Made by a program: the position numbers and the translations under genes
Notes under the pieces: model-generated
The model's input: the letters and a program-made list of their open reading frames with translations, nothing else
Told to the model about the DNA's origin: nothing
Databases searched by the model: none
Shown here: positions 54,661 through 64,000 of the stretch, one piece after another
Numbering within the stretch: the stretch's first letter is position 1
Layout of the letters: every line of letters begins with the position of its first letter
DNA from: Rhipicephalus microplus
Taxonomy: Eukaryota; Arthropoda; Arachnida; Ixodida; Ixodidae
DNA length: 64,000 nucleotides
Direction of reading: 5' to 3'
Assembly: GCF_043290135.1 (NCBI RefSeq)
Contig: NC_134700.1
Location: 77,975,000-78,038,999 of the forward strand

Positions 54661-55978
54661 CGTAAATAATTGGTGTTGCAAACGTATGCGACACGAACAA
54701 AGGTTTCCTGGAGATGCGTCGCCGCGGCTGAATGCGCCGACTCGGTTCTGGGATGCGAGCGCCCCTGGCGCACAGCAGACGCAAAAAGAGAGGAGGATGC
54801 GGGAGGCGGCCGAACGGGCCCGGCGGACTGACTGCGCAGGCACAGAAAATAAAGGAGGCTATGGTCTAACTCCTCTGTGTCCTACGCTGCTGTTGGCCCT
54901 TCCTTTTCGGATGCTGGCCCTCTACATCCAGGCACAAGTATCTTCACAGCGGAAGCTTACGCGATACTTGTGGCAGCTAAACACATCAAAAAATTACAAA
55001 TACAAAAAGCAGTAATTTTCACAGACTCCCTCAGTGTGGTAACGGCTCTGCACAGTCTTAAAAAACAAAGAAACCCTGTCCTTGTTTCACTTTATTCCAT
55101 TTTATGCACACATTACACACTCAACCAACATGTTGTAGTGTGCTGGGTGCCAGGGCACCGTGAGATTCAAGGCAACGTGAGGGCGGATCAGCTCGCTGCA
55201 TCCGTCCACAAAAACACTGCCCCTACACCCATATCAATCCCGGCCCTTGATCTTAAGCCTTCTCTCAAACGAAACCTCAGGGTATACTGGCAGAGCAAGT
55301 GGGATACACACACACAAAACAATCTACACGTTATTAAGCCACACCTTGGTCATTGGCTGCCCGTATCGAAATCGCGTCATACAGAGGTAATACTAACGAG
55401 ACTCAGGATAGGACACACATACACGACACACACATATCTTTTGTCTGGTGGCGATCCACCATTGTGTGACAGATGTGGTGAAGCATTGACAGTCCTTCAC
55501 ATGTTGATCCAATGCAAACACTTAGAAACTCTAAGAAAACGACATTTTCCATTACCCTACCGACAACATATACCTTTACACCCTGCAATGTTCGTCGGTA
55601 GGGAACCGCTTTTTAGTCATAAATCATTGTTAGCGTTTTTAAAAGAAATTCATAATTTTCATATCATATACCCGAGCATTCCGTAGCACGACCTCTCTAG
55701 AGAGGTTTTTGCTGCGGAGGTTACACAAGAAAGCACTTGCCTCACGGCCCTTGGACGCAAGGGTATGAACGAGTGAGGCACTTGTGCTAATGCCATACAT
55801 ATCCACCATCGTCTTTATTATCACCAACTTTTGTCATCTATTCACACCACACACATCTTTCACGGCATGGTCATCATTTTATTACTTGTATGTTCTTACC
55901 CGCCTTATCGCGAGGAATTTCATGGCCCTTATACAGCCGCTTATCACAATCATTGTCCATATTTTTAGTAAGATGAAC

Positions 55979-56013
55979 TGGCGCTCTTTGGCCAACAAAT
56001 GGCCCTTGCGCCA
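55979..56013 (+). other. L6 3'-terminal nested hairpin
   Basis: TGGCGC/GCGCCA outer stem, GGCCA-ACAAA-TGGCC inside; the loop differs from L4 while both stems are kept. Confidence 0.7.
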
Positions 56014-56037
56014 AAAAAATACCATATATCATCATCA

Positions 56038-57906
56038 TTCCGTGTCCGTGTGGGCAGTGTTCTCTCCCAAACATTTGTCCAGGAAACAGGCGTGCCACAA
56101 GGTGGTGTGCTTAGTTGCACACTTTTTATTATCAAAATGAATTCTTCGCACTTGTCCATCCCCCGAAATATGTTCTATTGTACATATGTCGACGACGTTC
56201 AGCTTGGCTTCAAGTCATGCAACTTGGCAATGTGTGAGCGGCAGGTTAACTGGGTTTAAACAAGGTCTCCAAATGGGCAGATGTAAACGGATTTCGACTT
56301 AACCCACAAAAAAGCACGTGTGTCTTGTTCTCTCGAAAGAGGCATGCACTCTGAACCTGACATTCGACTGAACGGGCAACGTCTGTCCGTCAAAGCCGAG
56401 CATAAATTCATAGGCTTAATCTTGGACAACAAGTTGACCTTCGTACCGCACGTCAAGTATTTAAAAACAAAATGTTTAAAAGCCATAAATGTTATAAAAG
56501 TGTTGTCACGTACTACTTGGGGTAGTGATAGGCAATGCCTCATAAATCTGTATCGAAGCCTCATTCGCACCCGCTTAGATTATGGGGCCGTTGTTTATCA
56601 GTCTGCAACTCAAAGTGCTTTGAAGAGGCTGGACCACGTGCACCATTTGGGCATCCGCCTTTCTACGGGTGCTTTTCGCACCAGGTCCCGTAGAAAGCCT
56701 TTATGTTGAGTCAAATGAGGGGTCGCTTCATCTGCAGAGAACTTACATGTCCTTTGTTTATTTCCTTAAGGTGAAAGCAGATAAGAAGCACCCCTCATAC
56801 TCTACTATTAATGATTTGTCGAGCTCAATTCTGTTTCAAAACAGGCCTTCGATGAGGCAGCCCTTGTCAGTTCGCCTGAAAAGTCTAGCTGAGGAAACTG
56901 GAGTCTCACTTGAACACAGTTTAATGGCTTTTGTAGCATATCCGCCACCGTGGCAATGGCAGACTATAGACTTCGATGTGTCCTTTCTAGAAGTTACAAA
57001 ACATGCGCCTATTGCCCATATCCGAACATACTTCCTGGGACTTCAACACAAATACACACGTCCTGAGTTCTTTACAGATGCTTCCAAGTCCAACTCCTCT
57101 GTGTCCTACGCTGCTGTCGGCCCATCCTTTTCGGATGCTGGCCCTCTACATCCAGGCACAAGTATCTTCACAGCGGAAGCTTTCGCGATACTTGTGGCAG
57201 CTAAAGACATCAAACAATTACAAATACAAAAAGCAGTAATTTATACAGGCTCCCTCAGTGTGGTAACGGCTCTGCACAGTCTTAAAAAACAAAAAACCCG
57301 GTCCTCGTCTCACTTTACTCCATTTTATGCACACTTTACACACTCAACCAACATGTTGTAGTGTGCTGGGTGCCAAGACACTGAGAGATTCAAGGCAACG
57401 TGAGGGCGGATCAGCTCGCTGCATCCGTCCACAAAAGCACTGCCCCTACACCCATATCAATCCCAGCCCTTGATCTTAAGCCGTCTCTCAAACGAAACCT
57501 CAGGGTATACTGGCAGAGCAAGTGGGATACACACACACAAAACAAACTACACATTATTAAGCCACACCTTCGTCATTGGCTGCCAGTATCAAAATCACGT
57601 CATACAGAGGTAATACTAACGAGACTCAGGATAGGACACACGTACACGACACACACATATCTTTTGTCCGGTGGCGATCCACCATTGTGTGACAGATGTG
57701 GTGAAGCATTAAGAGTCCTTTACATGTTAATTCAGTGCAAACACTTAGAATCTCTAAGAAAACAGCATTTTCCGTTACCCTACCGACAACATCTACCTTT
57801 ACACCCTGCAATGTTCGTTGGTAGGGAACCGCTTTTTAGTTATAAATCATTGTTAGCGTTTTTAAAAGAAATTCATAATTTTCATACATACCCGGGCATT
57901 CCGTAG
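56038..57906 (+). pseudogene. L7 ORF2 remnant, multiply frameshifted
   Basis: RT motif B (VPQGGVLS) and YVDD are present. Breaks: a base change/loss near 56247 (CAGGTTAACTGGG), TAA in GATGTAAACGG near 56283, a deletion near 56336, an extra base near 56685 (CACCAGGTCCCG), a loss near 57296 and a TGA near 57383 (CACTGAGAG). In RNase H the motif YTDSL reads YTGSL, so a catalytic aspartate is lost. The C-terminal frame from 57400 is open to 57906. Confidence 0.9.
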
Positions 57907-58199
57907 CACGAACTCTGTAGAGAGGTTTTCGCTGCGGTGGCTACACAACAAAGCACTCGCCCCACGGCCCTTGGACGCAAGGGTACGAACGAGTGAGGCA
58001 CTTGTGCGAATGCCATACATATCCACCATCGTCTTTTATTATCACCAACTTTTGTCATCTATTCACACCACACACACCTTTCACGGCATGGTCATGATTT
58101 TATTACTTGTATGTTCTTACCCGCCTTACCGCGAGGAATTTTATAGCCCTTATACAGCCGCTAATCACAATCATTGTCCACATTCCTTATCCCATGAAC

Positions 58200-58234
58200 T
58201 GGCGCTCTTTGGCCATCAAATGGCCCTTGCGCCA
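58200..58234 (+). other. L7 3'-terminal nested hairpin
   Basis: Identical stems to L4 and L5, 17 nt before the L8 join. Confidence 0.7.
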
Positions 58235-58251
58235 AAAACACCATATATCAT

Positions 58252-58961
58252 TGTCGGGTCGCGCCTTAATTATGCCTCTATAATTTATCATTCTGCAACG
58301 CCAAGTGCATTAAAAATCTTAGACCCCGTTCACCATCTGGGTATCCGACTTGCAACCGGTGCTTTCAGGACAAGTCCGATCCAGAGCCTCTATGTAGAGT
58401 CGAATCAGTGGTCACTTCACCTGCAGCGATCCTATAGCAGTTTCACATATTTTATAAAGGTACGCGCAAACATCAAGCATCCTTCTTATTCAACTACAAA
58501 CGCTATGACCGCTGCCACCCTCTGCCATAATTGACCCGCAGTGAGAAAGCCTTTCTCTTTGCGTGTAAAAAACTTAAGTAAAGAAATTGGTGTTCCACTG
58601 CTAGAACTTTGTCCTACGCCCATAGCGAAACTTTTACCGCCGTTGCAGTGGCAGCTTATACACTGTGACACCTCATTTGTCGAGATCACTAAACATGCAC
58701 CAGAAGCACATATTAAAATGCATTTCCAACAACTCCAGTCCAACTACTCATGCGTAGAGTTTTATACCGTCGCTTCTAAGTCGCATGCAGGGGTGGCTTT
58801 TGCAGCTGTCGGACCATCCTTCTCGGAATCCAGAGTACTGCACCCGGAAACAAGTATATTTACGGCTGAGGGTTATGCACTAGTGTCGGCTGTGAAGCAT
58901 ATATGGAAATCAAACATACAAAAATCAATTATCTTTACAGACTCATTAAGCATCGTAAATG
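58252..58961 (+). mobile_element. L8: diverged I-group LINE fragment
   Basis: A short piece of ORF2 from RT thumb to RNase H (SRLNYASIIYHSATPSALK ... FTDSLSIVNA), clearly more diverged from L2-L7 than they are from one another. It begins at the L7 tail and is cut by L9 at 58962. A TGA lies at 58532-58534, and the first RNase H aspartate motif reads YTVASK instead of FTDASK, so it is dead. Confidence 0.88.
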
Positions 58962-59487
58962 CCCCCGCAGGGGCGCCTGCGCAAGTAGGCGTTTGGTGTG
59001 TAGCGACACCACGGACCCGAGCTAACGGGGGAGTTTCGGCTCCCTCCCACGCCTAGCCGTGCGTGGCTTTGCCGTGTCCGGGGAAAAGGGGATCCTGGGG
59101 GTTGAGCTGACGCTGGGTGATTGGACCTTTAAGGCCCCCCGGCAGAGGCAACACACCCCTTTGGCCCCGGCTTCACGTAGACGGCACCCCTGGGCTGACC
59201 CACCCAGGGGAAATCGGCAGTCGCCTTTTCCTATCTCTCTCTTCCTATATCTTAGTCTTTTCTCGTCTTTAAATCTGTCCTGTCTTCTTCTCTCTTCCAT
59301 TTACTTCCGATTTTTCATGGCGGCAAGGGTTAACCTTGTGTGGCTATCCTGCCTAGGATAAACCATATTCGGTTATAGCAACGGCGTACTGCTGGCGAAG
59401 GGCAGGCTTGTTCACATGTTCTGCCGCGTCCCCTTGTTGGGCTCCGTGGTGGGTGGTAGGCGCCGATGCCGAAGAAGCCAATTTTTC

Positions 59488-60888
59488 ATGGGACCTCAAA
59501 ACCCCCCTGTAACTGATCGTGCTCCGAAAAGAGTACGCACCGATGCATCATCTTTGTTTTTCCCTCAAAACGTTGAAACATTTCCAAAATACCATGTCCT
59601 TCACTGCGAGCAATCATCAACCAAAGCCAGAGCAATATCACCTTTTCTAGTGGCCAAGTGCCTTAAAGACACCATTGGAACCGGCTATAAGGCCTCAAAG
59701 ATGGCAAGTGGGGACATTCTCCTCGAACTAAAAGACAAGGAACAGTACGACAAACTCTCACACCTCGTAGCCTTTGGCAATATCCCTGTATCAGTTACTG
59801 CACATCGTACCATGAACACAGTGAAGGGCGTAGTATCCGATGAAGACCTTAAGACACTAAGTGAAGAGGAACTCCTAGACGGATGGAAAGACCAAGGCAT
59901 ATTACATGTGCAGCGCATAAAAATCAGACGCAACAACACTGAAACCGCAACAAAGCACCTAATACTTACATTCAATTCAAACATCCTACCTAAAACAATC
60001 GAGACCGGCTACGTAAAACTTTCTGTGCGACCGTATGTTCCTAACCCGAGACGTTGTTTTAAATGCCAGCGATTTGGACACGGATCTCAGACCTGCCGAG
60101 GTCAGCTGACTTGTGGCAAATGCGGCATAACAGGTCACGAAACTGATAAGTGCCAAAACGATGAGGTACACTGTGCAAACTGCAAAGGCAGCCATGCCGC
60201 ATATTCCAGAGCGTGCCCAGCCTGGAAGAGAGAAAAAGAAATTATCACCATAAAAGTTAACGAAAATATAACGTTCCGTGAAGCACGACAGAGAGTTTCA
60301 CCTTCATTCGCACTAAGAGCCTCCTTCGCTGAAGTGGTGCAACGAGGGGCGGCACCACAACGGCCCTTGGTGGCTACCTGGACCATGCCTAGCGTGGCCA
60401 GGTCAGAGCCACCTGCCCCTCTGGCGGGAACAGCCAGCGCTGCCCTGCCCGCAGCAAACCAGTCCACACCGGTGGCCTCTGCAAGCCCTGGCAGCAGCCA
60501 GGGCAACAAGGAGGCCAAGGAGGTCCCAACAACCTCTTGCCCGGTGGGGTCAAAGACTTCGTCGACTGAGGCGAAGTCTACGCTACACACAGATCGCTCT
60601 TTGGAGCGGGTGTCCAGTGCCTCGCAGGAGGCAATGGACACCACCACCAGCCAAACAGCCATGCAGGCCTCTGGGTCTGCAGTTTTCGGGCCACCTGCCA
60701 AGGCAGAGGGCCCGAAGTCTCTCACAACCGCACGCGGGCACCGCGAGCGGGCGTCCAGCGTCTCTTCCGAGATGATGGACACAACACAAAGTGTATCGGC
60801 GCCTCAGACGCCGAAAGATTGGCGTGGCTCTAAGGAGCCTGCCAAAAAAGAAAAACCACGCATTAGGGGGCCTGAAAAGGCCTCCTAA
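59488..60888 (+). CDS. L9 ORF1, zinc-knuckle protein (466 aa), intact
   Basis: ATG at 59488 (MGPQNPPVTDRAPKRVRTD) aligns with the other ORF1 starts; an in-frame ATG at 59416 is possible but not conserved. Knuckles near residue 189: CFKCQRFGHGSQTC, CGKCGITGHETDKC, CANCKGSHAAYSRAC. It is about 70 residues longer than in L2/L4 because the tail contains two copies of an ERxSSxSxExMDTT segment (near 60600-60655 and 60740-60790). The stop at 60886-60888 directly abuts a hairpin. Confidence 0.93.
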   Translation: MGPQNPPVTDRAPKRVRTDASSLFFPQNVETFPKYHVLHCEQSSTKARAISPFLVAKCLKDTIGTGYKASKMASGDILLELKDKEQYDKLSHLVAFGNIPVSVTAHRTMNTVKGVVSDEDLKTLSEEELLDGWKDQGILHVQRIKIRRNNTETATKHLILTFNSNILPKTIETGYVKLSVRPYVPNPRRCFKCQRFGHGSQTCRGQLTCGKCGITGHETDKCQNDEVHCANCKGSHAAYSRACPAWKREKEIITIKVNENITFREARQRVSPSFALRASFAEVVQRGAAPQRPLVATWTMPSVARSEPPAPLAGTASAALPAANQSTPVASASPGSSQGNKEAKEVPTTSCPVGSKTSSTEAKSTLHTDRSLERVSSASQEAMDTTTSQTAMQASGSAVFGPPAKAEGPKSLTTARGHRERASSVSSEMMDTTQSVSAPQTPKDWRGSKEPAKKEKPRIRGPEKAS

Positions 60889-60917
60889 GCTAAGGTTGTC
60901 TACTTCGACGCACAGCA
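60866..60917 (+). promoter_or_regulatory. L9 ORF1-end hairpin and ORF2 leader box
   Basis: GGGGGCC (60866-60872) pairs with GGCCTCC (60879-60885), different bases from L1/L2 yet still a 7-bp stem (one G-U), immediately followed by the TAA. A shortened box GCACAGCA is at 60910-60917, 16 nt before the ORF2 ATG. Confidence 0.58.
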
Positions 60918-60933
60918 CAAAAACTCACTCAAA

Positions 60934-63900
60934 ATGGCTACACAAATAATGCACTGGAATGCTAGGGGTCTTCTCCACAATCTTGATGACATTACAGAAC
61001 TTTTACATAAACACAATCCCAAGGTGCTGTGCATCCAAGAGACACATCTGAAGCCATCTCAAACAAACTTTCTTAGACAATATGCCGTGTTCTGCAAGGA
61101 TCGGGATGAGGCAACTGCTTCATCCGGCGGTGTAGCTATAATAGTACAAAAATCCGTGCCTTGCCGACCTCTTATTCTTCAGACGGCACTCGAAGCAGTG
61201 TCAGTCCGCGTCATTCTATTTGACAAACTAGTCACTGTGTGTTCACTATACATACCACCAAGCTACAAACTTAACCGCACAGATTTTCATCACCTCATTG
61301 ACCAGCTGCCGGCACCCTACATTGTTGTTGGTGATCTCAATGCTCACAACACTCTGTGGGGGGATGCCCGGTGCGATGCGAGAGGCCGACTGATAGAGCA
61401 GTTCCTCCTGTGCTCCGGAGCATGCCTCTTCAATAAAAAACAGCCTACCTATTACAACATTCATCACAACTCATACTCATCGATAGACTTGGCGCTTGGT
61501 TCTCCCTCTCTCTTTACCGAGTTAGAATGGAACGTGGTCATGAATTCGTACGGCAGTGACCACTTTCCTGCTATGTTAAACTTGACATTATCGCATGAGG
61601 TTCCTCCTCATATTCCCAAATGGAAAATAGCATCCGCTGACTGGGAGAAATTTCAAGAATTGACACTTTTACCTCGTGACTTTATCACAAATTGTGACAT
61701 TGATTGCGCAGTAGCATTCTTCAGTGCGTTTATTCTGGATGCTGCTGAAAAGTGTATCCCGCAAACAAATGGGCACTCGTGTAAACGACGTGTTCCCTGG
61801 TGGAACGATGACTGTAGAGAAGCGCGTAGGAAACAAAATAAAGCCTGGGGCATCCTGCGCCGATATCCAAACGCAGAAAACCTCGTCGAATTTAAAAAAG
61901 TGAAATCACTGGGTAGGCGAACACGACGTCAGGCAAGAAGGGAGAGTTGGGTCAAGTTTCTCTCCGGCATTAACTCCTACACCAATGAAAAGAAAGTCTG
62001 GAGCAGCCTCAGAAGTCTTAAGGGGCAGCAAGCATATCCTCTGCCTTTAGTGAGTCAAGGGAACACACTGGAGGACCAGGCCAACAGCCTTGGCAAGCAC
62101 TTTGAGCGCATTTCCAGTTCTGCGCACTACTCAAAATCTTTCTTAAAACATAAAGAAATGACAGAACGGAAAACACTAGAGTTGAAGTCCAAAACAAACG
62201 AACAGTATAATACTCCATTTAAAATTGCCGAACTTAGGACGGCCCTCAATGCGTGCCACAGCACAGCGCCGGGACCAGACAGAATTATGTATGACATGCT
62301 CAAACACCTTCACGATGACACCGAAATCAGTTTACTTGCTCTGTATAACACTATCTGGGCTGCTGGGTACCTGCCGTCTACGTGGAGGGAGGCCATTGTT
62401 GTTCCTATTCTAAAGGAAGGCAAGGACCCCTCTTCAGTTACAAGTTACCGTCCAATAGCCCTTACGAGCTGCCTGTGCAAGGTGTTCGAGAAAATGATAA
62501 ACGAAAGACTTATGCATTTTCTAGAAACCAACAAACTTCTTGACCCCTTTCAATGTGGTTTTAGAGAGGACCGATCTACTACAGACCATCTCATACGCAT
62601 TGAAGCATACATACGCGATGCGTTCATCCACAAACAGTACTGTCTCTGTGTGTTTCTTGACATGGAAAAAGCATATGACACCACATGGCGCTACGGCATC
62701 CTTAGAGATCTGTCAGACATTGGTATTCATGGCAATATGTTGAATATCATAAAGAGCTACTTATCCGAGCGAACATTCCGTGTTCGTATTGGGAATGTCT
62801 TGTCCAGGCCGTTTATTCAAGAAACGGGAGTACCCCAGGGTGGTGTCCTGAGCTGCACCCTCTTTATTATAAAAATGAATTCATTACGACTCTGCATTCC
62901 ACATAACACATTCTATTCAATGTATGTGGATGATATCCAGGTAGGCTTTAGGTCATGTAATCTTGCAGTGTGTGAGCGGCATGTCCAGCTTTGTCTGAAC
63001 AAAGTATCCAAGTGGGCTGACCAAAACGGGTTCAGGTTAAGTCCAGAGAAGAGCACCTGTGTGCTCTTTTCTAGAAAGAGAGGCCTCCACCCAAATCCCG
63101 AAATTGACTTGCTTGGCCAGCGGTTACCTGTAGAGGCCGAGCATAAATTTCTAGGCCTAATTTTGGATTCTAAACTCACATTTACATCACACATCAAGTA
63201 TATTAAAAACAAATGTATAAAAACAATGAACATTCTGAAAGTACTCTCACGCACATCATGGGGGAGTGACCGAAATTGTTTGATCAATCTCTACAAAAGC
63301 CTCGTTCGAACGCGCCTGGATTATGGGGCAATAATATATCAGTCTGCCACCCCAAGTGCTCTGAAAATGCTTGACCCAGTCCACCATTTGGGCATCCGTC
63401 TGTCTACGGGAGCTTTTCGCACTAGTCCCGTGGAGAGTTTGTATGTCGAATCCAATGAGTGGTCATTGCACCTGCAAAGAACATACATGTCTTTTATATA
63501 CTATTTAAAAACGAACGCAGACAAAGAACACCCTTCACACACGACTATCAATGACTTGTCAAGTTGTACGCTCTTCGAGAACCGTCCTTCGTTTCAACAG
63601 CCTTACTCACTTCGTGTGAGGAGCCTCGCTGAACAAACGGGTGTGCCACTTATTGAACACAGTCTGATGGCTCCCGTTCCATGTCTGCCGCCGTGGCAGT
63701 GGCAGCCCATAGACTGTGATACATCATTTGTTGAAGTTACGAAGCATGCGCCTATAGCACATATACACACTCACTTTCTCGAATTGCAGCACAAATACAA
63801 CTGTCCTGAATTCTTTACGGATGCTTCCAAGTCTGATAGTGGCGTGTCCTATGCTGCCGTTGGTCCATCCTTTTCAGATTCTGGCATTCTCCACCCTAAT

Positions 63901-64000
63901 TCAAGCATATTCACAGCGGAGGCCTATGCTATACTTGTGGCCGCTAAACATATAAAGGAACTAAAGCTACAACGTGCGATAATATTCACCGACTCTCTGA
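60934..64000 (+). CDS. L9 ORF2, EEP endonuclease-RT-RNase H, partial at window edge
   Basis: ATG at 60934 (MATQIMHWNARGLL), then an uninterrupted frame to the last base. EEP: IQETHLK, GDLNAHN, SDHFPA. The basic linker RRTRRQARRES is conserved. RT: SYRPIALTS, FLDMEKAYD, VPQGGVLS, YVDDIQ near 62930. RNase H: FFTDASK, a glutamate in FTAEAYAI, and FTDSL at the edge. About 215 codons should follow beyond the window, judging from L2. Confidence 0.95.
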   Translation, partial: MATQIMHWNARGLLHNLDDITELLHKHNPKVLCIQETHLKPSQTNFLRQYAVFCKDRDEATASSGGVAIIVQKSVPCRPLILQTALEAVSVRVILFDKLVTVCSLYIPPSYKLNRTDFHHLIDQLPAPYIVVGDLNAHNTLWGDARCDARGRLIEQFLLCSGACLFNKKQPTYYNIHHNSYSSIDLALGSPSLFTELEWNVVMNSYGSDHFPAMLNLTLSHEVPPHIPKWKIASADWEKFQELTLLPRDFITNCDIDCAVAFFSAFILDAAEKCIPQTNGHSCKRRVPWWNDDCREARRKQNKAWGILRRYPNAENLVEFKKVKSLGRRTRRQARRESWVKFLSGINSYTNEKKVWSSLRSLKGQQAYPLPLVSQGNTLEDQANSLGKHFERISSSAHYSKSFLKHKEMTERKTLELKSKTNEQYNTPFKIAELRTALNACHSTAPGPDRIMYDMLKHLHDDTEISLLALYNTIWAAGYLPSTWREAIVVPILKEGKDPSSVTSYRPIALTSCLCKVFEKMINERLMHFLETNKLLDPFQCGFREDRSTTDHLIRIEAYIRDAFIHKQYCLCVFLDMEKAYDTTWRYGILRDLSDIGIHGNMLNIIKSYLSERTFRVRIGNVLSRPFIQETGVPQGGVLSCTLFIIKMNSLRLCIPHNTFYSMYVDDIQVGFRSCNLAVCERHVQLCLNKVSKWADQNGFRLSPEKSTCVLFSRKRGLHPNPEIDLLGQRLPVEAEHKFLGLILDSKLTFTSHIKYIKNKCIKTMNILKVLSRTSWGSDRNCLINLYKSLVRTRLDYGAIIYQSATPSALKMLDPVHHLGIRLSTGAFRTSPVESLYVESNEWSLHLQRTYMSFIYYLKTNADKEHPSHTTINDLSSCTLFENRPSFQQPYSLRVRSLAEQTGVPLIEHSLMAPVPCLPPWQWQPIDCDTSFVEVTKHAPIAHIHTHFLELQHKYNCPEFFTDASKSDSGVSYAAVGPSFSDSGILHPNSSIFTAEAYAILVAAKHIKELKLQRAIIFTDSL

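Larger units (their letters stand above)
53373..54863 (-). mobile_element. TIR DNA element with THAP ORF and 7-bp TSD
   Basis: 1491 bp bounded by perfect 30-bp terminal inverted repeats (53373-53402 and 54834-54863), starting CATAGCCTCC. Inner positions add weaker pairing (CCGCCGGG on both sides). It carries one ORF with a complete THAP domain on the minus strand and no recognisable transposase catalytic core, so it is probably non-autonomous. P elements and THAP9-type elements usually make 8-bp duplications; here only 7 bp match. Superfamily is therefore uncertain, but the THAP domain suggests a P-like element. Confidence 0.92.
50470..55686 (+). pseudogene. L6 ORF2, several lesions and a DNA-transposon insertion
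   Basis: ATG at 50470 (MQTEIFQWNIRGLL) aligns with the other copies. The frame is open through EEP (where GDLNAHS reads ADLNAHN) and most of RT to a TAA at 52345-52347 (CAA to TAA). A base is lost near 52380 in the motif B region (CCGCAAGGGGTG). The RT active site reads YVDE instead of YVDD (near 52463), a catalytic change. Open again from 52404 to 53372; the TIR element intervenes; RNase H resumes at 54871 and runs to the stop at 55686. Confidence 0.93.
49902..56037 (+). mobile_element. L6: 5'-truncated I-group LINE, interrupted by a TIR element
   Basis: Begins inside ORF1 at the third zinc knuckle (GTGTGAACTGTGGCGG) directly after the ATCATCAT tail of L5, with two or three bases of ambiguous overlap. 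It ends in ATATATCATCATCAT. The DNA element at 53373-54863 splits its RNase H region. No separate TSD is seen at the L5/L6 join. Confidence 0.93.
56038..58251 (+). mobile_element. L7: 5'-truncated I-group LINE
   Basis: Starts within RT, just before motif B (TTCCGTGTCCGTGTGGGC), immediately after the ATCATCAT tail of L6. It ends CACCATATATCATT at the L8 join. The sequence is close to L2/L4/L6 in this region. Confidence 0.92.
58962..64000 (+). mobile_element. L9: I-group LINE, open as far as the window shows
   Basis: Starts CCCCGCAGGGG inside L8. The 5' UTR, ORF1 and the first 1022 codons of ORF2 are present without a lesion; the window ends inside RNase H at FTDSL. It represents a third subfamily, clearly diverged from L1 and from L2-L7 throughout. 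Its right TSD, and the rest of L8, should lie outside the window. Confidence 0.95.

Noticed and set aside
53373..54863. 8-bp TSD typical of P elements
   Set aside because: The eighth base differs on either side (C/T to the right, A/G to the left), so only 7 bp can be claimed.

Overview
This is eukaryotic, repeat-dominated DNA with no convincing intact host gene, no rRNA and no tRNA. The zinc-knuckle/EEP/RT/RNase H non-LTR retrotransposons of the I group, CR1-like retrotransposon tails, a P-element/THAP9-like transposase with spliceosomal introns, and small TA-flanked inverted-repeat elements together suggest an arthropod. A hard tick (Ixodida) is my best guess, but no host gene here proves it.

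Layout. (1) 1-6203 and 11954-15203 are one tandem satellite of about 407-bp units, split by a full-length I-type LINE (L1, 6204-11953) with a 14-bp target-site duplication (TSD). (2) 15204-36706 holds, on the minus strand, a decayed THAP-domain/P-like transposase gene. Its THAP exons are at 36.7-36.1 kb, duplicated in-phase linker exons at 35.2-31.6 kb, a coiled-coil exon at 28.6 kb, and transposase blocks at 24.7-23.6 and 17.76-16.67 kb. Two plus-strand LINEs split its coding exon: L2 (17765-23608) and L3 (24715-28532, 5'-truncated, itself carrying a minus-strand CR1-like tail). Two inverted-repeat MITE-like elements (29576-30300 and 30404-30610) and an (AT)n(GT)n microsatellite lie in its large intron. 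(3) 37027-37944 plus 43783-43931 is a CR1-like RT fragment interrupted by L4 (37945-43782) and followed by L5 (43932-49901). (4) 49902-64000 is a head-to-tail chain, L5-L6-L7-L8-L9. The start of each of L6-L8 abuts the ATC-rich tail of the copy before it. L6 carries a 1491-bp terminal-inverted-repeat DNA element (53373-54863) with a THAP-domain ORF and a 7-bp TSD. L9 sits inside L8 and runs off the window.

All nine I-type copies point the same way (+). Each full copy encodes ORF1 (about 394-466 aa, three CCHC knuckles) and ORF2 (about 1240 aa: EEP endonuclease, RT with YVDD, RNase H, C-terminal C-C-H-C motif). L2 has both ORFs open and perfect TSDs, so it is a candidate intact source copy. 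L9 is open as far as the window shows. L4 is broken by one nonsense codon. L1, L5 and the truncated copies carry several lesions.

The most interesting signals are: a 3'-terminal hairpin with compensatory changes between copies; a hairpin at the ORF1 stop followed by a conserved TACACACAGCA box at a nearly fixed distance from the ORF2 ATG; mosaic copies with diverged 5' halves and nearly identical 3' halves; the in-phase exon duplications of the THAP/transposase gene; and the THAP-bearing TIR element.
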